Source: Maribacter sp.
GTDB taxonomy: Bacteria; Bacteroidota; Bacteroidia; Flavobacteriales; Flavobacteriaceae
Assembly (NCBI GenBank): GCA_002749285.1
Contig: PDPR01000014.1
Span: 1 to 64,000, forward strand
DNA: 64,000 nt
Reading direction: 5' to 3'
Shown piece by piece: positions 1 through 8,408 of the stretch. Each line of letters starts with the position of its first letter. The first letter of the stretch is position 1. Below the pieces are notes generated by a model, which saw nothing but the letters and a program-made list of their open reading frames with translations, ran no database searches and was not told the origin of the DNA. Position numbers and translations under genes: made by a program.

Positions 1-2
1 AG

Positions 3-110
3 GTCCTTGAGTACCGGCATACGATACGCCCCAAAGGAACCCGGGGAACCAACCAAGAGGAACAGCTTGTGAAGTGGAACGGGAATCTTATCAATGTGGA
101 AATGTTGCAT
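3..110 (-). CDS. Possible 5' end of a gene running off the left edge (unknown)
   Basis: A minus-strand frame begins with ATG at 110-108 and stays open for 36 codons to the window edge. The start reads MQHFHIDKIPVPLHKLFLL and is followed by a stretch containing VGSPGSFGAYRMPVL, which looks more protein-like than the competing plus frame (open from base 3 to 281). I recognise no family. If real, the gene diverges from nrdB. Only 36 codons are visible, so this is a weak call based on amino-acid flavour alone. Confidence 0.25.
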   Translation of the reverse strand, partial: MQHFHIDKIPVPLHKLFLLVGSPGSFGAYRMPVLKD

Positions 111-360
111 AGGCCCTGGAAAATCTGCCCGGCTTTCCGTTGCAAGTCCATATCCCCGTCAACCAACCTTATGGGACGTTTATCTGCCAGACCTACAATA
201 GCTGATCTTATGGCCCCCTACCCTCTTCCTGTAACTGTAGCCCAACCAATCCAGTATGCAATGCCTGTCCAGGATTCCTGAGGGAATATTTCCCAGGACC
301 ATATACTTAGATCAATGATAATGGATCCGTTCTAAGATCGCACGGATAAAAAAACTAGTA

Positions 361-448
361 AAGCCCGTATTTACCACACTTTCCCCAACATGTTAATAAG
401 AGTGTTAAGAAACTCATCATAAAGGTGTGGAAAAACCTTTAAAATTAT
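361..448 (+). promoter_or_regulatory. Upstream region of nrdBA with opposed DnaA-box-like sites
   Basis: Bases 1-448 hold no convincing complete gene. Just before nrdB, TTTACCACAC (370-379) and, reading the minus strand, TTTTCCACACC (434-424) face each other about 45 bp apart. The second fits the relaxed DnaA-box pattern TTWTNCACA and the first misses it by one base. Two TGTTAA words (391-396 and 403-408) lie between them. DnaA control of ribonucleotide reductase is known in E. coli; applying it here is inference. No clear TAnnTTTG -7 element was seen. Confidence 0.3.
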
Positions 449-1768
449 ATGACCTTTACTTCTTCATATAGATCAATTCCTATTAACATGACAATTGAAA
501 TAAAACATATAATCAAGAGGGATTTCACCAAAAAAGAATTTCACTTGGACAAAATCACACAGGCTATCCTAAAGACCATGACCGCTACAAGCCATGGCAA
601 GATCCAAGATGCGGAAAAGATAGCCAATAGTGTCAACAATGTATTGTTGGAACGCAAGAGCAAGGATTTGGACTACATTCCAACGGTAGAGGAAGTTCAG
701 GATATCGTCGAGGATAAATTGATGGAAAGTGAGTTCCATGATGTTGCCAAGGCCTATATCCTTTATCGTAACAAAAGGGCACAGCAAAGAAAAAGCGATA
801 TTTTCGAGAAGCGCATCAATCTTAAACCTTATGAATACCCCCAGTTGTATGAATACGTTCCCGCAATAAGACATTCTTATTGGATCCATACCGAGTTTAA
901 TTTCACCAGTGATATCCAGGATTTCAAATCACGTTTATCGGCAACGGAAAGCAACGCCATTAAAAATGCAATGCTTGCCATCTCCCAAATCGAAGTGGCG
1001 GTGAAATCATTCTGGGGCGACCTGTACCATAGAATGCCAAAACCCGAAATAGGGGCTGTCGGAGCTACTTTTGCAGAGAGCGAGGTGCGTCATACAGATG
1101 CCTATTCGCATCTTTTGGAGATTTTAGGGCTTAACCATGAATTCAAAATGCTCAAAAAGAAGCCTGTGATCATGAAACGCGTACAATATCTGGAAACTGC
1201 ACTGCGTAATTCCAAGAATGAGGCCGATAAGGACTATGCCGAGTCCGTACTACTCTTTTCCCTGTTTATCGAGCATGTTTCCCTGTTCTCCCAATTCTTG
1301 ATAATAATGGCATTCAACAAACATAGGAATATGCTTAAGGGCATCTCGAATGTAGTAGAGGCAACCTCCAAAGAAGAGCAGATACACGGTGATTTTGGCA
1401 TAGACCTTATCAAGGTCTTGCAAAACGAACACCCCGAATGGTTTACCCCGGAATACCATCAAAATATACAACAACTATGTAAGCTGGCCTTTGAAACGGA
1501 GTGCGATCTGTTGGATTGGATTTTCGAGGAAGGTGAATTGGACTTTTTGCCCAAAGCCGTAATCGTCGAATTCATAAAAAACAGATTCAACAATTCATTG
1601 GAAAGTATCGGTATAGAAAAAATATTCGATGTGGACCAAGAACTAGTGGCACAAACCGAATGGTTCGACGATGAGATCATAGGAACAAAACATGGGGATT
1701 TTTTCGTAAAACGCTCTATCAATTATAGTAAAAGAACACAAAGTATAACCAGTGACGACCTTTTTTAA
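449..1768 (+). CDS. nrdB: Class I ribonucleotide reductase beta (R2) subunit with N-terminal ATP-cone
   Basis: This is the radical-generating subunit of class I ribonucleotide reductase, which works with NrdA to make dNDPs. At 439 aa it is longer than a plain R2 (about 325-375 aa). The extra N-terminal part (about residues 17-112, from IEIKHIIKRDFTKKEFHL to AKAYILYRNKR) has the pattern of an ATP-cone, a module normally found on NrdA. The R2 core follows. Metal ligands visible are D191 (FWGDLYHR), E212 and H215 (ESEVRH), a Glu in LFIEHVSLF, and a second ExxH in KEEQIHGDFG. Y219 sits four residues after H215, the place of the radical tyrosine. An ATP-cone on R2 is established in Leeuwenhoekiella blandensis, where dATP inhibits through R2 tetramer formation. 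The start could instead be the ATG at 488, which still keeps the whole cone. nrdA follows after 3 bp. Confidence 0.95.
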   Translation: MTFTSSYRSIPINMTIEIKHIIKRDFTKKEFHLDKITQAILKTMTATSHGKIQDAEKIANSVNNVLLERKSKDLDYIPTVEEVQDIVEDKLMESEFHDVAKAYILYRNKRAQQRKSDIFEKRINLKPYEYPQLYEYVPAIRHSYWIHTEFNFTSDIQDFKSRLSATESNAIKNAMLAISQIEVAVKSFWGDLYHRMPKPEIGAVGATFAESEVRHTDAYSHLLEILGLNHEFKMLKKKPVIMKRVQYLETALRNSKNEADKDYAESVLLFSLFIEHVSLFSQFLIIMAFNKHRNMLKGISNVVEATSKEEQIHGDFGIDLIKVLQNEHPEWFTPEYHQNIQQLCKLAFETECDLLDWIFEEGELDFLPKAVIVEFIKNRFNNSLESIGIEKIFDVDQELVAQTEWFDDEIIGTKHGDFFVKRSINYSKRTQSITSDDLF

Positions 1769-1771
1769 ATT

Positions 1772-3574
1772 ATGCACAAGACAACACCAATAAACGACAT
1801 CACAGCACAGGACAAGACATCACAGACAAAGACAGATGCCCAACATTTAATCGATGCCCGAAAAGAAGTATTATCCAAAGTCAAGCAGTCAAAAAGCAAT
1901 GCCTTCGAATGGCTTAACGAGAATAGCCGTAAATTCTTAGAGGCAGGGTACTTAACACCAGGGGTAACCCCAGAACAACGTATAAGGGAAGTCGCGGAAA
2001 GGGCGGAAAGTATTTTGAGGATTCCCGGATATGCCGATAAGTTCTACAATTATATGTCTGAGGGATATTTTTCATTGGCATCCCCAATATGGTCTAATTT
2101 CGGCAAAAAACGTGGATTGCCCATCAGTTGTTTTGGGTCGCATATAAATGATGATATCGGGGATATTCTTTATACACAGTCCGAGGTAGGCATGATGTCC
2201 AAACTTGGAGGTGGAACGTCTGGGTATTTCGGGAAAATAAGACATAGGGGAGCCCCTATAAAGAACAATGGGGAAGCTTCAGGTGCCGTACATGTCATGA
2301 AGCTCTTTGAATCCATGGTAGACGTAGTAAGCCAAGGCTCCATACGTCGTGGACGTTTTTCCCCATACCTACCTGTTGAACATCCGGATATTATGGAATT
2401 CCTGGAAATAGGAAGTGAAGGGAATGCCATCCAGGAATTGACCCATGGTGTAACGGTGACCAATGATTGGATGCAGGAAATGATAGATGGCGACTCGGAA
2501 AAAAGAACTATTTGGGCAAAAGTATTGCAAAGCAGGGGCGAAATGGGTTATCCCTACGTTTTCTTTACCGACAATGCCAATAATGGTGCCGCGGATGTCT
2601 ACAAAGACAAGGACCACCCTATTTATGCCAGTAACCTGTGTACCGAGATCATGTTACCATCCAACGATGATTGGTCCTTTGTTTGTGTACTGTCCAGTAT
2701 AAACCTTCTAAACTATGACAAATGGAAGGATACCGATGCGGTTGAGACGATGGTCTATTTTTTGGATGCCGTAATTACGGAATTTATAGAGAAACTGGAA
2801 AGCTATAAAAACTCACCCAATAGGGATGACCAACAAACCTTCCTTTTTATGGAACGGGCCTATAATTTCGCAAAGGAAAATAGGGCCTTGGGCTTGGGTG
2901 TCCTAGGGTGGCACTCACTGCTGCAATCCAAAATGTTGGCATTCGATAGCCAAGAGGCCTACAACTTGAACAGTGAGATCTTTAAAACCATCAAAGAACG
3001 TTCCCATGCCGCATCGGAACAATTGGCAGAACGCTTTGGTGAACCAAAAGTCCTAAAAGGATATGGGAGAAGGAACACGACCTTGAATGCCGTAGCCCCT
3101 ACAACCTCCTCTGCCTTTATCCTAGGTCAGGTCTCCCAAGGGATTGAACCGATTTGGTCCAATATTTATGTAAAGGACATCGCTAAGATAAAAACCACTA
3201 TAAAAAATCCTTTTTTAGTACGGTTATTACAGGAAAAAGGAATGGATACACCGGAAGTCTGGACAGATATCCGTAGCAGGGATGGTTCCGTACAGCATTT
3301 GGATTTTCTAACCGAGGAAGAAAAATCCGTATTCAAAACCTATTATGAAATTGACCAAATGGATATTATTTATCAGGCGGCCAATAGACAAAACCATATA
3401 GACCAAGGGCAATCGGTAAATATCATCATACATCCCGATACGCCTACCAAAGAGGTCAACAAAATACATATTACCGCTTGGAAATTAGGCTTGAAATCAT
3501 TGTATTACCAACATAGTATGAACGCCGCCCAAAAGTTCAAGCAGAAAAAAGACTGTGCAAGTTGTGAGGGGTAA
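1772..3574 (+). CDS. nrdA: Class I ribonucleotide reductase alpha (R1) subunit lacking an ATP-cone
   Basis: This is the catalytic subunit that reduces ribonucleoside diphosphates. It is 600 aa against about 760 in E. coli, and the missing part is the N-terminal ATP-cone: the protein enters the helical R1 domain almost at once (YLTPGVTPEQRIREV, residues 60-74). Active-site residues are present: C120 (LPISCFG) and C305 (FVCVLSS) as the redox pair, and N288/C290/E292 (NLCTE) as the radical site. The tyrosine pair of the radical path is in SLYYQHS near the C-terminus. The tail ends DCASCEG, giving the shuttle cysteines C595 and C598. It is co-transcribed with nrdB. The cone is on NrdB instead, so activity control must act through the partner. 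Confidence 0.95.
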   Translation: MHKTTPINDITAQDKTSQTKTDAQHLIDARKEVLSKVKQSKSNAFEWLNENSRKFLEAGYLTPGVTPEQRIREVAERAESILRIPGYADKFYNYMSEGYFSLASPIWSNFGKKRGLPISCFGSHINDDIGDILYTQSEVGMMSKLGGGTSGYFGKIRHRGAPIKNNGEASGAVHVMKLFESMVDVVSQGSIRRGRFSPYLPVEHPDIMEFLEIGSEGNAIQELTHGVTVTNDWMQEMIDGDSEKRTIWAKVLQSRGEMGYPYVFFTDNANNGAADVYKDKDHPIYASNLCTEIMLPSNDDWSFVCVLSSINLLNYDKWKDTDAVETMVYFLDAVITEFIEKLESYKNSPNRDDQQTFLFMERAYNFAKENRALGLGVLGWHSLLQSKMLAFDSQEAYNLNSEIFKTIKERSHAASEQLAERFGEPKVLKGYGRRNTTLNAVAPTTSSAFILGQVSQGIEPIWSNIYVKDIAKIKTTIKNPFLVRLLQEKGMDTPEVWTDIRSRDGSVQHLDFLTEEEKSVFKTYYEIDQMDIIYQAANRQNHIDQGQSVNIIIHPDTPTKEVNKIHITAWKLGLKSLYYQHSMNAAQKFKQKKDCASCEG

Positions 3575-3655
3575 CGAAGATGGGGTGTTAAAGTTTTAAT
3601 ACCGTAAGACAAATATGTGGATATTTGCAACTAGGTAGAATCAAATCAAGAAAGA

Positions 3656-5146
3656 ATGCAGAAAAATTTCTCTGAGTACATTAAGGAATTTGAAGATACT
3701 TTAAAAAGGGTTTTCCACCAAAGGTACGATATAGACCAATTCAGTAAAGAAAGGGGGCTACCTGTAGTTGCCTTAAGGGATATCATGTCCAAGTCCCCTT
3801 TATCTGTCGCCATTCCTGAAAATTACGGCGGAAGGGGATTGAAAGTAGGTGAATGTCTTAGGGTCTTATCTACGGCATCCTACGAATCCCTGGCCTTGTC
3901 ATTAACATTCGGAATCAACATTGCCTTGTTTTTGGAACCCGTGGCAAAATATGCTGATGCATGTGTAAAAGGGGACATCTTCAAACGCTTTCTGGAAAAA
4001 CAGAATATGGGCGGTTTAATGATTACCGAACCTGATTTCGGTAGTGATGCCTTGGGCATGCAAACATATAATAAAAAAGAAGGCGACAATTACACTGTCA
4101 AAGGAACAAAACATTGGCAAGGACTAACGGGAATGGCAGATTATTGGCTCATCACCTCCCGTGGAAAAAACAACAATGGTGGTTTAAACAGGGATATTGA
4201 TTTTTTTATCTGTGATGTTACGCAGCCTAACCAGCAGATAGTGGTAGAAGAGTATTATAATAATCTTGGGCTTTACATGATCCCTTACGGGAAGAACAAA
4301 GTAGACGTGCAGATTCCCTCTCGATTTAAATTAGAGCCTGAAACCTCTGGGGTAAAGATGATGTTGGATATTTTGCATAGAAGCAGGATGCAGTTTCCAG
4401 GTATAGCCGTAGGTTTTATAAAAAGAATGTTGGACGAATCCATCAAATACTGTAATGAACGAATCGTTGGCGGGAAAAAACTAATCGATTTAGACCAAAT
4501 CCAATATCAAATCTCAAAAATCCAAAGTGCCTATACCATTGCCTCCGCAATGTGCTTTAGAAGCAGTACCCATAGTGGTGTGGAAAACGACCTTGCAAAC
4601 GAGGGCATAGAAGCCAATACCATGAAGTCCTTTATAACCGACCTGATGCAGGAAGCCGCGCAAACACTAACACAGCTTTCCGGATCCAAAGGGTTTAAAA
4701 TGGAAAGTATAGGAGGCAGGGGTATTATGGACAGTAGGGCGTTTCAGATATTCGAAGGTTCAAATGAAATGCTCTATACACAGATCACGGAAATGACCGG
4801 CAAGCTTATGAAGCGTAAGAAAGAGTTCAACATTTATAATTTCTTTAAAGATTTCGACCTTACGAATAGGGCGTACTCCTATTTTAAAAAAGATATCGAT
4901 TTTAGTTTTACCACTGAACTGAAACAAAGGAAAATGATCGATCTGGGAAAAGCTTTCTCAAGGATAATTTCCTTGAATTTTGTATTGGAAATGGAAAAAA
5001 GTGGTTTTAGAAAAGACCTGACCTCAAATTGCATGGAATTCTTAAGGCTTGATGTATCCCAGTTGATCAACTCCTTCCATTCAAAGAATACGGCCATGAT
5101 AATCGAAGGATACCATGAAAATAGTTTGTGGTATGACCTAGGTTAA
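3656..5146 (+). CDS. Acyl-CoA dehydrogenase family protein
   Basis: A flavoprotein of the acyl-CoA dehydrogenase superfamily, expected to form an alpha,beta-double bond in an acyl-CoA with FAD as acceptor. Visible signatures are MITEPDFGSDA near residue 122 (the FAD-contact motif after the N-terminal helical domain), the beta-domain segment VKGTKHWQGLTGMADYWL, and FEGSNEMLYTQI near residue 370, whose Glu is in the place of the catalytic base. At 496 aa it is longer than the usual 380 aa because of about 100 extra C-terminal residues. It lies 81 bp after nrdA with no obvious terminator between, so it could be read through. The substrate cannot be told from sequence. Confidence 0.85.
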   Translation: MQKNFSEYIKEFEDTLKRVFHQRYDIDQFSKERGLPVVALRDIMSKSPLSVAIPENYGGRGLKVGECLRVLSTASYESLALSLTFGINIALFLEPVAKYADACVKGDIFKRFLEKQNMGGLMITEPDFGSDALGMQTYNKKEGDNYTVKGTKHWQGLTGMADYWLITSRGKNNNGGLNRDIDFFICDVTQPNQQIVVEEYYNNLGLYMIPYGKNKVDVQIPSRFKLEPETSGVKMMLDILHRSRMQFPGIAVGFIKRMLDESIKYCNERIVGGKKLIDLDQIQYQISKIQSAYTIASAMCFRSSTHSGVENDLANEGIEANTMKSFITDLMQEAAQTLTQLSGSKGFKMESIGGRGIMDSRAFQIFEGSNEMLYTQITEMTGKLMKRKKEFNIYNFFKDFDLTNRAYSYFKKDIDFSFTTELKQRKMIDLGKAFSRIISLNFVLEMEKSGFRKDLTSNCMEFLRLDVSQLINSFHSKNTAMIIEGYHENSLWYDLG

Positions 5147-5200
5147 AACAGCTCCTTCCCTAGTGGGTTAAAAAGAAGGCTGGTTTCCCGTTATTTTCTA

Positions 5201-5220
5201 TTTACACACTTTTTATGGGA
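5201..5220 (-). repeat. IS-end-like motif, copy 1
   Basis: On the minus strand this reads TCCCATAAAAAGTGTGTAAA. A near copy, shorter by two A, occurs at 20686-20703 on the plus strand. Sequences of this kind resemble the termini of some IS256-type elements, but no transposase is nearby, so this is inference. It sits at the upstream side of the broken alpha/beta hydrolase. Confidence 0.35.
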
Positions 5221-5374
5221 CAGTGTTCGTGTGAAAATACTTGGGGCAACTCTTTTTAAAGATGTTATAGTGGAAAGGCTTATCAGAAGGCCCAAGGTTT
5301 GGGCGAATCTTTTTCAAGGTTCGACAGACTCGACGTGCTGCCCACGGCCTTTATCTATATTGCTTTGATTTTCG

Positions 5375-5799
5375 ATGCAATTAGTGTTAACACGCCCTAG
5401 TTGGTATGGTTGGGTTTTGAGAACACATAACATAGATGCCAATGCCATAGCCGGATTGATTCCTTTTAGTGGTCATACCATCACGTATTTTACAGTACGG
5501 GAGGAAAAGGGTATTGAAGGCACCAAGGCCATTTTTGGCGATTTGGCTCCATTGTATTATGTTCGTAACGATGCCCCTACCCTTTTATTGATAATTTATT
5601 GATAACAGGAGATAGGAACTTGGAAATGTCGGGACGTTACGAAGAGAACACATATCCCATGCGCATGATGAAAATCGTGGGAGATAAAGACACAAAACTA
5701 TATGGGCTTGATGGCTTTGACCGTAGAGAAATGGCCAAACCTGTATTTGAACCCCTCCTTGGATCCATTGGTAAAAAGATGGAAAACATAAAAGGATGA
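5375..5799 (+). pseudogene. Alpha/beta hydrolase (esterase/lipase-like) pseudogene
   Basis: This is the C-terminal half of an esterase-like alpha/beta hydrolase. The first frame (5375-5602) carries AGLIPFSGHTITYFTVREE. The second frame (to 5799) carries TGDRNLEMSGRYEENTY and DREMAKPVFE-like C-terminal sequence. The two join perfectly if one copy of an 11-bp tandem duplication, TTTATTGATAA at 5584-5594 and 5595-5605, is removed, giving PTLLLITGDRNLEM. The duplication is therefore the frameshifting lesion. The upstream half, with the nucleophile elbow, is missing: an in-frame stop lies at 5366-5368 and the segment before it is not recognisable. An IS-end-like motif lies 150 bp upstream. The gene is certainly dead. 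Confidence 0.75.
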
Positions 5800-5825
5800 A
5801 GCCCCATAAACGATAAGCAAAAAAA

Positions 5826-5855
5826 GCCGGACTCCCAAAAAAAATGAAGTCCGGC
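5826..5855 (-). terminator. Rho-independent terminator after the mannan PUL
   Basis: GCCGGACT (5826-5833) pairs with AGTCCGGC (5848-5855). On the minus strand the stem is followed by seven T (A-run 5819-5825). It lies 37 bp beyond the GH92 stop codon and ends the PUL transcript. Confidence 0.8.
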
Positions 5856-5891
5856 ACACAAACTAACTAGAACAACAAACGATTTTCAATC

Positions 5892-8084
5892 TTATTCGGT
5901 GTCCAACAGTATTTCGCCTCCTTTATTGAAGATCTCATTGGAAACAAAATAGCCACTGTTCTTATTACCGTTTAGCATGATTCCCTTTAATTTTCTTCCT
6001 CTTGTTGGATTTTTAATTATCAATGTATTCCCATTCTCAAGATTCCACTTTACTTCCTCAAAAAGAGGAACACTCACCAAATATTCACTATCGGCAGGGG
6101 ACAATGGGTATAGTCCCATTGCGGCACAAACATACCAGGAAGACATTTCACCTGCATCATCCATACCCGACAAGGCCAAACCGTCCTTACCCATCCCATA
6201 GAAACCGCCCAGTATTTTATCAATAACCACTTGGGATTTTTCGGGTTTATCCACAAAATAATAAGAAAAAGGAGCCTCATGGTCGGGTTGGTTTCCATGA
6301 CAATATTGACCAATGAAACCAGAAACGTTTCTGGCAATATGATCGGGGTTCCAAGGCAATGTAAATAGAGAGTCCAATTTTTGTTCAAAGGCATCCTTGC
6401 CTCCATATATCCCTACCAGACCTGGCATATCGTGAGGTACATAAAAAGATACCTGCCATGCATTCGCTTCGCGATACATGTATTCATAATATGGATATTG
6501 CGGATTGAAAGGACTTACCCAGTCCCCGTTTGCAAATCTTCCCCGCATGAAATGGGTGGTCGTATCAAAAACATTCTTATAATTTTTTGCCCTTTTCGAT
6601 AAATCATCAAAATGAATGGAATCATTAAGTTCTTTCGCCAAAAGTGATAGTGCATGATCATCATAGGCATATTCCAAGGTTTTTGAAACCCCTGCCGAGC
6701 CAACAGTCCCAACTACTGGATTGTTTATTCGAAACTCTGGTATAAATCCTTTTTCGATATATGGTTTTAAATAAGGTCGTCCCCCATTATGGCCTTTGTT
6801 CTCCCTATAGGCATTGTTCAACAATAATTGATAGGCCTTGTTTATATCAAAATTGTCCACCCCCCTAAAATAAGAGCCTGCAATAAAGGATGCACCATGA
6901 TCACCATGGAAAAAAGTAGGTACATACCCAGTTAGTTCGCCAATATCAATCAAGGATTCTATAACGTCATTGGTCACCTTTGGTCGTAACAAGGCCAACA
7001 ACACCAATTTATTCCGGTAAGTATCCCATAAGGAAGGAACTGTATAGTACCCAAAATCCCCTTTTCTCGTTTCGCCCTTTATATCGGTGTACTCCCCATT
7101 GATATCACTACGTAATGCAGGCCATAAAAAGGAACGATACAAGGATGAATAAAACAATCCCTTCTCCTTATCAGTACCTCCTTTCACTTCAATTCGCGAT
7201 AAAAGGGTATTCCATATATCCTCGCCTTCCCTATGGATCCTATCAAAAGTTTTATCCCCTATTTCCTTTTCCAAATTCTCAGCCGCATTTTGTATACTCA
7301 CAAAAGAAACCCCGATTTTCAATACAACAGGCTCCTCCATTTTGGCTTCCAGGGATACTATGGAATATCCTTCTTGATCACCTTTTTTAATGATTTCCAA
7401 TCCGTTTAAACGTGTATTGAATCTTGCTGAAAAGTAAATAGTTTCCCTACCCATATTTTGGAATCCTTCCAAAGTACCTTCCTTTAGTGAAATGCCCCAA
7501 TCATGGATTTTGCTATTGGCTTTCCCCAAATCAAAAAGAATCCGTTGTCCACCGCTTTCATTAAAAGTATATTCCTGAATGGCAGCCCTAAGCGTAGAGG
7601 TCACCCTTGTTTTTATTCCATAATCCTCCAAGAACACTTCATAATAAGCCGGAGAAGCTTTTTCCTTTTGATGCGAAAATTTTGATTTATAAGGATATTC
7701 GGCATCTTCCGGCAATGGTAGAATAGGTAGGTTACACAAATTCCAATGTCCTTTATTGGTCATGGCAAACCCCAGGATCTCGGTATCCTCGTACTCGTAC
7801 CCGGCTCCAGACCCGAATTCCGTTATAGGACCCACCTGTACCATCGCATTCGGCAGCGAAGACCCCGGATAGGTCAACCCCGACCAAACACGCCAATCCT
7901 TAGGTGGCACATACCCTATGAACTGGGGATCGGTAAGTGGAGCGGTGCCTAGGAATGGACTTACATAGGATATGGGTTTGAATACCTTGTCCTTATTCTC
8001 GGAAACAGTTCCTCTTTCTTCGTTGCAGGAATTGAACAACAAGAATATTAGCGTAAAAAAAAGATTTCTATATTTGGTTTTCAT
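5892..8084 (-). CDS. GH92 exo-alpha-mannosidase lipoprotein
   Basis: A glycoside hydrolase family 92 enzyme: calcium-dependent, inverting alpha-1,2/1,3-type exo-mannosidases that strip side chains from alpha-mannan or N-glycans. It is 730 aa, the usual GH92 length. The N-terminus is a lipoprotein signal (hydrophobic run, then NSC near residue 20). Family hallmarks are the N-terminal beta-sandwich start YVSPFLGTAPL, REANAWQVSFYVPHD near residue 537 (the Glu is at the place of the catalytic acid; the more common EGNAWQY has G here replaced by A), and SGMDDAGEMSSWYVCAAMG with LYPLSP near the C-terminus. It is the last gene of the PUL, 324 bp downstream of GH125. Linkage specificity is not predictable. 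Confidence 0.9.
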   Translation of the reverse strand: MKTKYRNLFFTLIFLLFNSCNEERGTVSENKDKVFKPISYVSPFLGTAPLTDPQFIGYVPPKDWRVWSGLTYPGSSLPNAMVQVGPITEFGSGAGYEYEDTEILGFAMTNKGHWNLCNLPILPLPEDAEYPYKSKFSHQKEKASPAYYEVFLEDYGIKTRVTSTLRAAIQEYTFNESGGQRILFDLGKANSKIHDWGISLKEGTLEGFQNMGRETIYFSARFNTRLNGLEIIKKGDQEGYSIVSLEAKMEEPVVLKIGVSFVSIQNAAENLEKEIGDKTFDRIHREGEDIWNTLLSRIEVKGGTDKEKGLFYSSLYRSFLWPALRSDINGEYTDIKGETRKGDFGYYTVPSLWDTYRNKLVLLALLRPKVTNDVIESLIDIGELTGYVPTFFHGDHGASFIAGSYFRGVDNFDINKAYQLLLNNAYRENKGHNGGRPYLKPYIEKGFIPEFRINNPVVGTVGSAGVSKTLEYAYDDHALSLLAKELNDSIHFDDLSKRAKNYKNVFDTTTHFMRGRFANGDWVSPFNPQYPYYEYMYREANAWQVSFYVPHDMPGLVGIYGGKDAFEQKLDSLFTLPWNPDHIARNVSGFIGQYCHGNQPDHEAPFSYYFVDKPEKSQVVIDKILGGFYGMGKDGLALSGMDDAGEMSSWYVCAAMGLYPLSPADSEYLVSVPLFEEVKWNLENGNTLIIKNPTRGRKLKGIMLNGNKNSGYFVSNEIFNKGGEILLDTE

Positions 8085-8408
8085 TTTCTTTGATTTGGTG
8101 AAAGTCCTTATTGCCTTTCAGAAGCTATATGCCCTGTATCATCTCACTTGGGAATAAAGACATATCCGACCTTTCCCCCACTCTTCCCATAGGGAAACTA
8201 TTGGAAATCCCCTTGAACCATACCATCGATATCGCTAAAGAATAGTTGTGGTATTCACAAAGCCGTTCCAAAATCAACAACCTCGACCCAAGGGGTGGCG
8301 GGCCATGCTTCTGAAAAAACTTTTATCATTTCGAGGCAAGTCTCGGGGAATCAAACCCTTTTTGGCTATCGCCCCGCGATTAAAGCAAATGGAATTGCAC
8401 ATTCTTAC
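8085..8408. other. 324-bp gap between GH125 and GH92 genes
   Basis: No open frame of note on either strand. It holds an inverted pair CCTCGA (8281-8286) / TCGAGG (8331-8336) and a G+C-rich stretch around 8285-8380 ending in CCCCGCGATTAAAGC. Compared with the 10-55 bp gaps elsewhere in this PUL it is unusually long, which could mark a lost gene or a separate promoter for GH92. I could not recognise any protein relic in six frames. Confidence 0.4.

Noticed and set aside
69..281. Plus-strand frame of 70 codons before nrdB
   Set aside because: It has no recognisable domain, and a minus-strand frame over the same bases looks more protein-like near the window edge.
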